A stretch of 64,000 nucleotides of DNA from Tetradesmus obliquus (taxonomy: Eukaryota; Chlorophyta; Chlorophyceae; Sphaeropleales; Scenedesmaceae): assembly GCA_030272155.1 (NCBI GenBank), contig CP126204.1:2843501-2907500 (forward strand), written 5' to 3'. Positions 11,992 to 25,389 of this stretch are shown here, in pieces (the first letter of the stretch is position 1; each line of letters starts with the position of its first letter). A program made the translations under genes and the position numbers. The notes below the pieces were generated by a model that saw only the letters and a program-made list of their open reading frames with translations, had not been told where the DNA came from and searched no databases.

Positions 11992-11992
11992 G
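11940..11992 (-). repeat. CTG microsatellite (sense strand of gene A) before its last acceptor
   Basis: CAG repeats on the plus strand, CTG in the direction of gene A, about 45 bases before the acceptor at 11897-11896. Gene B has a CTG/CTA tract at the matching place. Confidence 0.9.
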
Positions 11993-14591
11993 CAGCTCAA
12001 ATGTCGCAGTGTCCACATAAGCTGAGCCTACCCTTGCAACAGCTGTGCCACTGCACCGCCAAGAGACACAGCTGAGCATGGCTGGCAGGCGCCCTGAAAC
12101 GTGCATTTACAGTTGAAGCAGCTTGACATGCTCGCTTCTCAAATTGTCAGAGCTTTCTCACAAGATCCAGCAGCTTTTTTCCACCCAAGTGTTCACCTGT
12201 GCGTACATGGCAAGGGCTTTGATGACGTCTGTAACGTGCAAGCCATGGCCGTCGCCATCTGCCTCCTTGGTTTGCGACTCCTGCACACCTTTCTGAATGG
12301 TGTACATCAAGAACACAAGAAACACTACGCCGTATGCAAACATAGATGCCCAAATCGCGGATCGGTTGACCTCTCCGTGCCCATCAGCTGATACTCCCAG
12401 GCAGGCGTCACAGGTAAATGCATCAGTCTGACCAAAGCCCGGTTTGCACGAGGCGCACAGCAGGCCGGTGTAACCGGATTTGTCGCTGCAAAGCAGCGCC
12501 CCATACTCTTCCCAAGACTTTGCCACGAAGGTGATGTTGGGGTTGTAGGGGTTGCGTGTGATGAGCTCAGACACGGTGTGGTTGCAGGCCTGCTAGTTGG
12601 GACACCTGTAAGCAAGCAAGTTGAAACAGTCAAAGGGCAGAATACAGGTTGTACACAAACATCACATCAGTTTGAATAAGCATACTATGCCTGCTATAAT
12701 ATGCTAGCACCATCAGCGGCTGTGGCTGCAGCGCCGCCTGCAAGGCCTGTGCTGCTGTTCTGTATGCAGCACCAGCTGCGGGAAAGTGTCGCTGCCACAT
12801 AAGCAGGGTATGTTGCTGACGTCTGCCAGGCGCAACTAGGGTCAGTGCAAGCGCACAGTTGCAGCACACCATGTGTGCAGGCAGCACACATTGCAGCCGC
12901 GCGGCTGCGCGCATATAATGTTGATGCAGCGTAACCTATCGCTGTGCGCACCTGGTGACGTTACCCAAGGAGCACCTGAAATTTGATCGGGTGCCGTTGC
13001 CTCCAGCGGCATGCCAAAACCCTGGTAGTGGAGTTATCAGCGCTCCTCCAGGACACTGGGCAGAAGCATTGCACTGGATGCATGAGCCTCCTGCTGACAG
13101 GCTGTAGCTGAATGCACCGCATGCGAGGCAAGAGCCGTCACCAGTAGGCAACCCGCCAACCGTGCAGCTTCTTCCCCACAACACAGATGCATTCTGCCTG
13201 TGTAGATTCACACCAGCGCCAAAACAGATGGTGGTGGCGTTGTCAGCATACACATCCCAACCCTCACCCCCTGTACATGTGATGTTGTGGAATGTGGAGT
13301 TCACCATGTCAATGGCAGAAGCACCCCTTAGTGCATAGTGATTGAGCTTGTCCAGATCAGCTTCCATGCTTTGAAGGCCTAAGTCGTCATTGTTTAGCGG
13401 AAGACAAGCGCGCAAGGTAGGTCAGCATTCTGCACCTGCCGCATGCGGTGTCCAGGTTTGTGATGCCCTACAAAGTGCCAGAGCTACGGTCGATTGCAAG
13501 TATCTAACACTGATTTTGCGTTTGCGCGTGCGTTATCAGGATGTGGTTGAAGCAATATCCAACGTCAACTTCACTTGGTGACAGGTGGTTGGTATGTCAG
13601 GAGCAGGATGGCTGATCTGCTCACCCCTAGTGACAGTGCATCCAAGGTTCTAAAACATTATGACTCCTTCAAAGGAAGCAATGTATTAGTGTGAGGGTGA
13701 TGTAGCACGAGTATACACCACACCTGGGCTGTGTTGTTTGTGAAGTTGGTCCCGTGAACAATATGCACCATATCCCTCCACACCAGTAATGCCCCGCGAT
13801 AAGTCGCCTGGTTGTTCCGTAGCAAGATGCCATCGAGGACTAAACCGCCTTTTACACTGCTGACGGCGCCTCCAGCTGCCGCAACGTTGTACTCAAAGGT
13901 GATGTTGGCCGTCATAGTGAGGTTGCTGCCCACAGCCCACACTGCACCGCCCCTGCCTACACTGGAGGAGAGGCCAACGGAACGCCTGAAGTCTGCCAAG
14001 GGAGTCCCGCCTACTGCGCAGTTGCCTATGAAAGAGGTGTTCACCACTTCCACATTAGCAGACCGGGTACTACCCGGACTAGTAGCAGTGATGATAGTTA
14101 AGTCTTCATTAGGTTCTACCCTGTAGACGTGACGTCTTTTGTAAAGCCCAGATACAAACAGCGCTCCCCCTCCTGCTGCAATGTTGCTGTCGAACCTGCT
14201 GTCAACAATCCCCACAATTGTTCCAGACCCTGCTGCTACAGCACCTCCATATGTGACAGCAAAATTTCTGGACAGTATGCTTCTGACAAGATGCAAGGTA
14301 GAGGCGCCAGCCATGAGCACGCCAGTCCCACTGAAACCCATGTTCAGTACAACCTCGGCGTTGGTTAACTGAACTTTGCTGGAATCCATTGCAACAATCA
14401 AGCTGCTGACAGCGTTCCCCGCGAGCACGCCTGTCACCCTTGCAGAAACACTGCCACCAAAACCTACAGCAGCAGCTAGTGTCAATGTACGCAGCGCATG
14501 CAGTTTGCTAGGCACAGCCTTGAATGGCTGGGCAATGACATCGTGCAAGAACGTTCTTGCCCCTATTCTACCTTCCGTCACGCAAGATGAT

Positions 14592-14638
14592 GGGATGCTA
14601 GCATGGGATGCTAGCATCCGACTTGAGCGCTCAAGTCG
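14592..14638. repeat. Cluster of perfect palindromes in gene A
   Basis: ggatgctagcatcc (14606-14619) is a perfect 14 bp palindrome overlapping by one base a perfect 20 bp palindrome with half-site cgacttgagc (14619-14638). A second atgctagcat lies at about 14594-14603. The homology of A to B breaks exactly here. Confidence 0.9.
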
Positions 14639-15174
14639 ACATCTAAATGATGTGGGTCCATGCTGTAGGCAGTAATATTCACAGCCGCTGTTCTAGCTGA
14701 AAAGTCCCATAAGCCGAGTGGGGCTGCATGCTCGAGCCACAATCCCATCACTCTGAAGTTGCTGAAGGTCAAGTTGTCATCTCCACAGAAGTACATCAGT
14801 GGGCGCAGCCGCACATCCTTCGGCCATCCCCATGCATCGCCTGTTGACAACACCACAGGCTCGTCTATCCAGTCAAAAAATGGTTCCATTTGCAACCCTT
14901 CTGATGCGTTTCGCTGGCATCCATGGCCTGGCGACACATGCACTCCTGTGAAGTGTCTGCTGTGCTGCTCACCGATGATGGAGGTGTCAATGCCAACTTC
15001 GACTGACCTGGAGCCGTTGCAGTCAAGCGTGACGCTCTTCAGGCCACCCGCTTGCCCATTGCCAATTATTTCCAGCGCGCACGTGGCTTGATTGCGACTG
15101 GACTGACAAGGACCAAAGCAGCCCAGCAGCAAGGCCAGGCCTAGCACGAAGGCGCATGGTCCGCTGGCCGGCAC

Positions 15175-16507
15175 AACGGAAAAGTTGACAGAACGAGTCT
15201 AATTAAAGGCTCGACTGGCCGTCCTTCAACAGCTGTAAGCAATGTTCACTGTGGGAGGGCTGATGACTACTGCAAAATCAAACATAAACGGCAAGCATGC
15301 AGCATACTTTACCCAGTATACATCAGCTCACCACACTTGTTGCGTATGTACGCTTGCGTGCCAGGCTCTGGTGGGATTACGCCCCAGCCCGACCTTCCGG
15401 AAGGGGATCCCCTGGCCTTCCTCCCAGCTGCACATGCACGTGCAGGGTGAAACCGACTTAACCGGTCATCAGCGACACTGTTATCTAGCTGCTGAGGACG
15501 CCTGGCATACTTGCAATGCAATGGAGGCCTTGGCAAAGCCCTTTCTTACGACTTTGAGCATGCTGCAAGGAGTCAATAATTCACCTGATGGGAACGCTCG
15601 GGCCTTGCATGACTCAGATTGGACGAGAAGCCACAGTAAACACCGGCATCCTACCATTATCCCTCATATTCAGGTTGTGAGGCATCCAGCATGACAACAC
15701 CCTGCATGTTGACTGCCAGTGTCACACTGCAGTACGTGTCCAGATGCCAGCATGCTTGTATGGATGTATCAAGGGTCGCAGGAACACACATTGCACTATT
15801 ACAATGCAAAAAAGTGTGCAGCCAGATCGCTAGATGTCTATACTGCGTAGCCTCCCGCACAGAAGACACAACTCTGTGCCAGCTCAGCACACACGTGCCT
15901 ACTGCTGCCTGTTGCGTGCAGCTGCAGCAAGAGCTGCCTCGCATATGAGCTTGAACCTGCACAACGCTATGCTGTGACATGCATATAACATGCAAAGAAG
16001 CGCACAGTAACACACGCTCAGCCCTTGCCATGCAGCCACAACCACGCACACGTGAGCCATACAAGGGCTTGCGAGGGCACAACTGCTGTGCAAAGCGAGC
16101 AGCATGCCACACAGGGGAGCACGAGCAGACAACATTAGTACGGCAGCACACCATGACCAGCATGCCCTGCACATGTTGCTTTTTGAAACAATCATGCCAC
16201 GTGCAAGCGGCACGTGCAGCAACACAACATGCAACCAAGCTTGAACACCATGGCAGCCTGCTGCATCATCATAAACAACAGCCTTGTCCTATCGCAGCGA
16301 TGGTGCAGGATTCACGCGAATGTGGACACACAGCGTGCAGTGTGTTGTGCAGCTGCGCTTTGCAACTGCGTGCACAACACAAACAGCAACTGTAGCAACA
16401 TATGCAATGCACGCCACAACTGCTACCCGGCTACACATGCAGACACCCTCAGTGTGCTGCCATCACTGATGACTCACGCCAGTAACAAGGAGCAAACATG
16501 CAAAGCC
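15175..16507. other. Intergenic, no gene seen
   Basis: Lies between the 5' end of gene A and the 3' end of SF1, both on the minus strand. No supported exon; 16400-16507 should include SF1 3' UTR. Confidence 0.45.
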
Positions 16508-19500
16508 CTACTCCTGCCCCTCCTCGCCCCCTTCCTCATACTCCTCCTCCCCCTCCTCCTCACCAGCAGCAGCAGCCATGCCAGGCCAGCCATACACAAA
16601 CATGCCACCCATGCTCATCTGCTGCATCTGCTGCATCTGTGCAAGCGCAGCCATCTGCAGCGCAGCAGCCGCATTATACCCCACATTGATGCCCGAGTAG
16701 TGATCATAGTCACCAGCGTAATCATACTCGCCACCGTACTGCCCGCCGCCGCGGCCGCGGCCGCGCCGACCGCGTGGTGGGCCGCGCAGCCCACCACCCC
16801 AGCCGCCAGGCGGCGGCGGCCCCCGCGGATGCTGCTGCTGGTGATCCGGCCCGTAGCCGCCGCCATAGCCGCCGGGCGGCGGCGGCCGCCGGTAGCCGCC
16901 GGGCGGCGGCGGGCCGCGCAGCTGCTGCCCGGGAGAGCGCCCGCGGCGGCCGCCATACCGCTGACCTCCCGGGGGTGGTGATCTGCTGCTGCTGCGGCCC
17001 CTGCGGTGGGCTGGCGGCGATCTGCCACGCATTCCCCGGAAGCCTGGAGACCTCGGCGAGTGTGAGCGTGACCGTGAGCGCCGCCGCATTGACGAGCGGG
17101 CACGCTGCTGCTGCTGCTGCTCGCTGCCTGCTGCCGCAACTTCACCTTCATCCCCGCCCACCTCTCCCTCTTCAACCTCACCCTCTTCAGGCGAGCTCTC
17201 CCGCTCCGGCTCCTGCTTCTGCTGCTGCTGCTGTTCTACTGCTGCTGCTGTTGCTGCCCCTGGCCGGCCCGGACTCCTGCTGCGGCTGTAGCTGCGGCTT
17301 CTGCTGCGGCTGTAGCGCCGCCCGCCGTACATCGGCGACGGCGACCGCGATCTAGATCGCGCGCCGTAGCCGCCGCGGCGGCCGCCGCCCCGGCCACCCC
17401 TGCCGCCCCTGCCGCCCCAGCCGCCGCCGCGGCGGGCCATGTGGTGACTTGGCGGGCTGTAGCCGCCGCCGCGGGGTGGTGGGCTGCGGCTGAAGGCCCT
17501 GCCACCTGGTGGGCCACGACTGTACCGGCCTGGTGGGCTGCGGCTGCGGCCAAGTGGGCCCCTGCCTGGGGGTGGGGGTGGTAACGGCAGCCCACTGCGA
17601 TCTGGCGAGTGCTGCTGCAGCTCGTGCTGCTGCTGCTGCTGCTGCTGCTTGGACTTGTTGAGCGCTGCTTGGCGGTCCTGCAGCATCTTCTGCAGGCGCT
17701 CGCGCTCCTTTTGGTGCTTTGTTATTCGCTCCTCCTCCTCGCGGCGCAGCCGGGCTCTGCATGAAGGTGCACCAAATAATGCGGCAAAACAAAGTGTGGC
17801 AGCAGGAGCGGCAGCGTGGAAAACAGTGAGGCACTGAAAGCATTGCAGGTGACAGTCCGGCAGCAGCAGAACCAAAACTGAATGTAGGAAGGAGCAGCAG
17901 CACAGAAGGCAATAAGGCATTGAGACAGGTGTTGCTGATAGCCTAGCAGCAGCAAGAGGGTGCGACATGCATGTGTGCTCATCTAGCTGGCATAGACTGC
18001 ACAGCACCCACAATTGATACAACACGCAAGTTGCCGAAACAGCCAAACATAGAGCAATGAACAGACAGCACATGCACATCGCCACGCATGCGAGCAGACA
18101 CGGATAACGGCACGCACGTACCGCAACACATCCGCATGCCCAACCGCATAAGCTTACAAAGGCACCGCAAAACCAGGAAATTGCAACACCTCCAACGCAA
18201 TGCATACAAGCATAAGGCAGCCGTTGCAGCACCATTCTAAAACCTCGCACCAGGCCTCACATGCTTGCAAGACGGTGTTCATTGTGGAATCTGTGGTTGA
18301 CCAAAGAGTAAACAGTGAACACAGCAGGCAAGCATGCAGCATCAAGTGGAAATTGCCGCACAGATCATCCCCTGCCGCGCCTATGTATCTTGTCATAATC
18401 CAGGGACATCCAGTGAGATGTATTCACCCAGTTGTGGCTCATACCGTCTAAGGTGGTGGCTGGATAGATAAAACAAGCGTCGTCAATTAGGTATATAACG
18501 CCTCCCCTGCAGCACCTATGCTTCTCCTCAGGATCTAGCAACAACCACAGCACACATTCAACAGCACACATTCAGCACACATTCAACATGTTGACATGAC
18601 AACTGAGTAACAAATCAGCACATTGCTGTCGCTCCCGCACCTCTTTATTTCCTCAGGCTCAAGTGGCAGCCATTGCACTTGCTCAACACGTTGCGTGCCA
18701 ACTACAGCAACACTTCAGCACACATGCAACAAGATTTTGAACAACTACATAACACCCAAACATAACGACTAATTTCTGTGTCGCACCTCTCTATCTCCTC
18801 AGGGTCCAATGACACAACCTGCACCAGTGCGGGCTTTCTCGGCTGCTGCTGCTGCTGCTCCCCGCCAGCTTCACCCTCTACTGCTGCTGCTGCTGCATCT
18901 GGCTCTACCATGCCATCCTGCATGTACTGCTCATAATCCGCGGCACTCATGTAAGCAGCAGGATCAAACTGCTGCCCAGAGGCCCATGGATCGCTGCCAC
19001 CATATGCATAGTAAGGATCAGCATAAGGATCTGCCATAGGGTAGCCATATGCATTGTACTGCCCATCCAGAGCAGCTTCTGCTGCTGCCGCTGCAGCAGC
19101 TGCTGCTGCTTCCTCTTCAAGCCCCGGTGGCGGCGGCTCTTCAGGCGGCGGCTCCGCTGCTGCTGCTGCTGCTGCTGCTGTTGCTGCTGATGTGTCCCAG
19201 CCGCCGGCGCTGCTGCCGTATGCTGCTGCTGCAGCAGCAGGATCCTGGTAGGGAGCCGCATGCTGCCAGCCGTAGTAAGGATCGTAGTAGCTGCCGTAAT
19301 GCCCAGACCCGTACCCAGCTGCTGCTGCATACGGGTCCATCCCCGGCTGCTGCTCTCCTCCTGCTGCTGCTGCTGCTGCTGCTGGGTCTGGCAAGCCTAG
19401 CTCCACTTCATCACCAGGCGGAGGCGCATCCTGATCATACCACGGAGCCTCAACCTTTGCTGCTGCTGCTGCTGCTGCTGCGTCTGGTGGGGGTGGCGGG

Positions 19501-21085
19501 TAGGCTGCTGCATCAGAGGGGCCCTCATGGGGTCCCCAGCTGCCGGGAGGCCCACCACGCCTGTCATGCTGCGGTGGGCCGTGCATGTCCCGGTGATGCG
19601 GCGGAGGGCCTGCAAGTGAATGCAGTGGATGGCAACAGGTTCGCCGTGCACACAGCAGCACAGATGTGTGAGGGGAGGCATGGCGCCCAGAGATCAAACA
19701 CTGGCCAGTGCAATAAAATGCGTCAAGTACACAGAGCGTCTCTGGCTTCACGCGCGCTCAGGCTGGCCTCAAGTGCGCTTCACGAGGCCACTGGCGCGCC
19801 CACCAACCCCAAGCAACCACGCTTCAAAAGCCAAAAATCAAGTCATCTAGCCGTCAAGCACGCAGCACCAGCTGATGGCTGCAGCCCCAATGAAACATTG
19901 AAGATGCCATGGCGCACCAGGCGCCTACCATGCAGCCCAAAGTGTGGCCCAATCTGCCCTCCTCAATCCCTCCAGGAGCCCACCCGTGCTCTCGGCACGC
20001 CACCAAGCAAACAACCAACCAAGCAAACACCAGCCCATGCTCCATGCCCTCCTCGATCGCCCCAGGAGGCCACCGGCGCCCACCACGCCACCAAGCAACC
20101 AAAAATCTCACCACACAAGCACACATCACTGCAGACTCAACCGTGTGGCCCAAAGTCGGGCCCAATCTGCCCTCCTCGGTCGCCCCAGGAGGACTGCGGG
20201 GCGCCCACCACGCCCACAAGCAACCAACCAACCAAGCAAGCAAAGCACACGCCAATGCCCCAGCCAACCAAGTAAGTACGAAAGCAAGCACCACAAAACT
20301 GCAGACTCACCGTGTGGGCCAAAGTCAGGCCCGATCTGCCCTCCTCGGTCGCCCCAGGATGCCTGCGGCGCACCCACCACGCCGCCAAGCAAGTAACCAA
20401 CCAAGAGCGCAAGCAACAAGAAGAAAGCAGACTCACTGTGTGGCCCAAAGTCAGGCCTGATCTGCCCTCCTCGGTCGCCCCAGGATGCCTGCGGCGCACC
20501 CACCACGCCGCCAAGCAAGTAACCAACCAAGAGCGCAAGCAACAAGAAGAAAGCAGACTCACCGTGAGGCCCAAAGTCAGGCCCGATCTGCCCTCCTCGG
20601 TCGCCCCAGGATGCCTGCGGGGCGCCCACCACGCCGCCGCTGCGGCCGCGGTCATTGGGCCCGTGCCTGCCCTTGATGCGTACAGCCAGGCGCTTGTTGC
20701 CTGCGCAGCAAAAGGATAGACGGCAGACCAGAAAGACGCAAGATTGGATGGCGCGATTGTGCATTAGGGCAGGGCTGAGGGCGGAAGGTTAAACCCTACA
20801 CACACAGCATGCAGACTACATGTGTACCGACACACCCAGCTCAGTAGGCCAAAGTGAAGCAGTCTGAGTGCACTACGCCTGAACTGTGTTGCTGATGGCA
20901 TCATGAAGACATGTGTGCTGTACATAAGCACACAGCACCCAGCCCCACCTATGAGGTAGTTGTCCAGCCGCTGCAGTGCCGCATCTGCCCCCTCCTGCGT
21001 CGCCATACGCACAAACCCGAAGCCCTTGGACTCGTGGGTGTGCCTGTCGCGCACAATCTGGCACTCCAGCACCTCGCCACAGCTG

Positions 21086-21116
<31 letters not shown>

Positions 21117-21984
21117 GGCGGGGATTATGCATGTTGTGGTGCCTTGTGCGCATATGTTGGTGCGGCAGCAGCAGCTGCAGCAGTAGGAGCAACACATGCA
21201 CTCCCGAGCAGCAGCTATGCGCTGCACAGTTGCACACCCATTTGTAGAAGTATCAACCACAGGCACCGCATGACAATACACACCGAGTCACAATGAACAG
21301 CTGCAAACAGCATCCACGTGATCCATGCATGCGGAACAATCCTCCGTCATTTGCTTTGTCTGCATTACAAGGTACAACCTGGCAGATGCACAACCACAGA
21401 CGAAACAGCATTGCTGCGATCAACACTCGACACACCTGCGGAACAGTCCTTCAAGCATCTGGTCCGTCACATGTGCAGCGATGTAGCCCACATACAGGTG
21501 GCACGGGTCACTGCCTGGCGGCCCCCTGTCCCGGCCCCCGTCCCTGTCCCGCTCATGCAGGCCCAGCCCGGGCCGTCCCCGTCCCGGGCCGCCTCTGTCC
21601 CGGTCAGCACCTGGGGGCCCTGCCCCTGGTGGGTGACCCTCAGGGCCCGGCTGCTCACCGCCAAGCTCCTGCAGGCCGCCAACAAAGCAGTTTCCACAGT
21701 CATCAGAACAGCATGTACACGGGCCAAGGCATGATCCAGAATTTTGTTCTGGTGCATGTTCTGTACTCGTTCTATAATCTGTCTTGAACTGCTGCGCACA
21801 GCCACAGCTGAAGCTGTTGCTTGCACCGACCCACCATCATCACCAACCCACCTGCATGAAGCTCTTGTACTCATCATCAAAGCGGGGCATCTCCTCCCCG
21901 TGCACGCGCGCCACATCACGCCTGTACTGCTCCTCAACGGCCTCTCGCATGTGCTCAGGCAGGCGGTACACCTCCTTGTCGGCT

Positions 21985-22033
<49 letters not shown>

Positions 22034-25000
22034 GCAGCAGCAGCAACAGGAAACAGTGAGCACATGTACTGCTCCTCGACAGCTGCACGCATGTGGTCAG
22101 GCAGGTAGTGCACCCCTCGTCATCTGCGGCAGCAGAAGCAGCCAAGGCGACACCAGCACAAAGCGACAGCCAAAGCACACCCCGGGAAGCAGGGCTGAGT
22201 CAGCCGCCGGCATCACACGAATGTAGGGGCGTACTGTCACACACCCGCAGCGTGTGCAGCTTTCTTGCCAACTGCAATCTCACCGTTGACACCTGTATCG
22301 CCGCGGAGCACCTCACTCTGCTGCTTGATGAGCCAAAGCCCGAACAGCTGCTGCACTACATGCCGGCCCTGTGCAGTGTGTGTGTGCTACAAGGCGAACG
22401 CGCATGCCGCAAATGCGCACGTACCTTCTGCTGCACGCTGCGCCTCGATGACCTCGTGGTCCCGCAGTGTGCCGTTGATAGCTGCCAGCTCGCCACAAGC
22501 AGCAAGCAGCATGCATTTGATGCAAAAGCACCGTCGCTATGTGCACTAGGCAGCCGCGGCGCAAACCACCACCTACAAACTGCTCACCCTCTGCTGCGCG
22601 CTGCGCCTCAATGACCTCATGGTCCCGCAGCGTGCCGTTGATTGCAGCCAGTTCCCGCAGCTGCAGCTGCTTGTGCTCGTTGGTGGCATCATCCATCGGG
22701 GTGAGCAGCTTGGCCACCATGGCAGCACCCTGTCAAGTGGAAAAGCAGCAAAACAGCCATCAGGTGCAATCCTTGCTTCATGGCCAGCAGCGGCAGCAGC
22801 TCAATCAGCACAATGCTCGTCCGTATTGCGCATGTAGCACTTGCTTCTGGGTTGTTCGTGGGTAAAGTACATTTATCTTTGCTGTGTGCTTCATCCATCG
22901 GCGTGAGCAGCTTGGCTGCCAAAGCAGCACCATGTGGATGGCAGCAGCCGGGGCAGAGGAGGAGACACAAAAACACAAAGCCCACCTTGTCCACGCTGGC
23001 GTCGTCACGCCCAGTGGCAAGCAAGTGCAGCTCCTTGGTGCCGATCCCAGTTCAGCATCCTGCACATACCCAAAACAACTGCTGCTACGCTGGTCAAACA
23101 ATCACCGTGTCCACGTCAGCGTCGTTGTCACCAGTGACCAGCACATGCAGCTCCTTGCTGTCAATGGTGCAAAAACGACATCCGCAACGACCACATGACC
23201 TTCACATGAGCCCACCTTGTCCACGTCAGCGTCGTTGTCACCAGTGACCAGCACGTGCAGCTCCTCGGTGTCACTCGGGTCGGGCTTGCCGTCCTTGCGG
23301 CTGCGGCCCTCCTTGACACTGCCACGGCCCCTGATGGCAATCTTGCAGTTGCTCTCCTGCAAGGCGGCAGCAAAGGAAACAGCCACAGGAGAAGAAGGCA
23401 GAAGATCGGTATGGTGTAATTCACCGTGTGTTGCTGAAGGTATGATCCAGGACATTGCAGAGCCCACCACCCAGCCGCCGCACAGCACACAGCCACTACA
23501 GCGCACCAAACAGCACGCCACCCAGCACGCCACCCATCGCACCCACTCCCTGCGCTTCTGCCTGTTATCGCGCGGATTGGCGACATGCCTGATCAAGTTG
23601 CAGCCCCACAAAACACAGCCCACCAAAGCCCACCACCCAGCCCACCGGAGCAACCACGCAGCACGCCACCTGCTCCATGCGCTTCTGCGTGTTGCCACGC
23701 AGGCTGATGATGAGCCCTAGGAAGTTACAGCCCCTCATCACACATCCCACCACAGCACACCACGCAGCCCACCACTCTGCCACGATTACAGCACGCCACA
23801 GCACGCCACCCAGCCCACACCCAGCCGCCTTACCCGCTCCATGCGCTTCTGCGTGTTGCCGCGCGGGCCGATGATCAGCCCAATGAAAGTTGCAACCCCA
23901 AACCGCACAGCCCGTCACGCAGCACGCCACCAGCCCACCACTCAGCCGCCTGACTGTGCACTTACCCGCTCCATGCGCTTCTGCGTGTTGCCACGGGGGC
24001 CGATGATGAGCCCGATGAAGTTGTACCCCGGGTACTCGTCAATGGGGATGCGCAGCTTGCGATACTTCTTCTCGGGGCGGTAGTCAGCGGGCGGCTTGTA
24101 GCTGGGGTTGGCCTTGATCATCTCCGTGATCAGCTCCTGCAGGCGTGCAGCAACAATGGAAAACACATGAGTTTGATTTTGTTAGGGAGGGCGCATGCAG
24201 CTGGGGGTTGGCCTTGATCGTCTTCGTGATCAGCTCCTGCAGGGACCAGGCACAGCAATCTGCATAAAACCTATTGTTCTACTATGTGATATCGATGTGT
24301 CAATGTTGGGTCTTGTAGCTGGGGTTGGCCTTGATCATCTCCGTGATCAGCTCCTGCAAGGTGCACACGTAGTGCAAGGTAAATAGTGTCTATGTTTCAA
24401 GGGGGTTTATGCAGCTGGGGTTGGCCTTGATCATCTCTGTGATCAGCTCCTGCATGATATCAGGTGCAACAATGTATAAGTATTGATCCATGAACTGATG
24501 TCATTGTGGCTATGTAGGATGGGCTGTTGTAGCTGGGGTTGGCCTTGATCATCTCTGTGCACTGTGAGAAAGGAGATGGTTACGTGGGGTGGCACGTAGG
24601 TGATGAATAGGCAGGGTTGACATTGGCCCGTTCCATGTTTAGCTCCGGCACAGAGAGCAGCCGTCATGACACAGCTTCGCATATGCAGCAGATCTCAGAC
24701 ATACTCACATTTCTGTGCCGGACCAGCTTGTCGCGAGCGCGCTGCTCGCGCGTGTTGATGCGCGCGCCGCTCTCATTGTAGACCGGCTCAGGGCTGGGTG
24801 AGCGGCGCTCCTCTGGGGTGTCGTCCACCAGCTTGCCCTGCGCCACCAGCTGCAGCTTCTGGTTGACCTGCAGTTACAAACACAGTCAATTCTGTTACAA
24901 GCAATGACAAGATGACATGGAAAGATGTGTTGTCCACCAACTTGCCCTGCGCCACCAGCAGTGATGCTTCTGCTTGTGGTTTGTCAGAGTATTGGTTGCA

Positions 25001-25342
25001 GGCTGGGAAAAACTGCTGCAGCTGGATGTCCTGTTGTTGCTGCTGCCATGCAGACTCCTGCTGGTGCTGCCGCCGCTGCTGATGCTGCTGCTACCCATTC
25101 CTGTGGCAGGTGTGCTGTCCGACGCCCAGGCATCCGTTTGCTGCTGCTGCTGCTGCTGCTGCCGCACTGTTGCTGTTGTGATGATCCTGCCCACACTGTT
25201 CGGCTGCCGCTGCATCTGCTGCTGCTACCGTACCAAAGTTCCCTCACATCGCCCAGCTGCCTGATAACTGCTGCCGCTACAACTGCCACTGCTGCTGCCG
25301 GCAATGCCAGTGTCACTGCTGTTGCCGAGGTTGCTGTTGCTT

Positions 25343-25389
<47 letters not shown>

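Larger units (their letters stand above)
10615..15174 (-). pseudogene. Gene A: decayed beta-helix/multi-span membrane receptor-like gene
   Basis: Homologous along most of its length to the intact gene B at 35896-40867. Recognisable blocks: 15174-14625 (N-terminal domain), about 14600-13724 (beta-helix repeats), about 13415-12952 (rest of the helix and Cys-rich module), 12605-12197 (CASCKPGFGQTDAFTC module and first membrane span), 11895-10615 (seven further spans, 427 codons). The last exon is clean and ends in the same EAA-stop as B. Signs of decay: no in-frame ATG where B starts (a GTG stands near 15174 with a stop shortly upstream); a TAG at 12595-12593 where B has CAA in CPNQQAC; B's beta-helix stretch before LLDTLEND has no clear counterpart; and the match to B breaks at a palindrome cluster near 14592-14638. 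It could still be expressed in part or with unusual splicing, so pseudogene status is likely, not certain. Confidence 0.62.

Noticed and set aside
13540-13581. Plus-strand frame resembling the beta-helix repeat of gene B (VEAISNVNFT)
   Set aside because: Too short and on the strand opposite to gene A; likely chance similarity.
16508-18250. Single 580-residue reading frame at the SF1 3' end as a separate gene
   Set aside because: The part before 17756 has low coding quality, and an acceptor at 17757-17758 joins exon 12 in phase to exon 11, so the RS-rich region is best treated as part of SF1.
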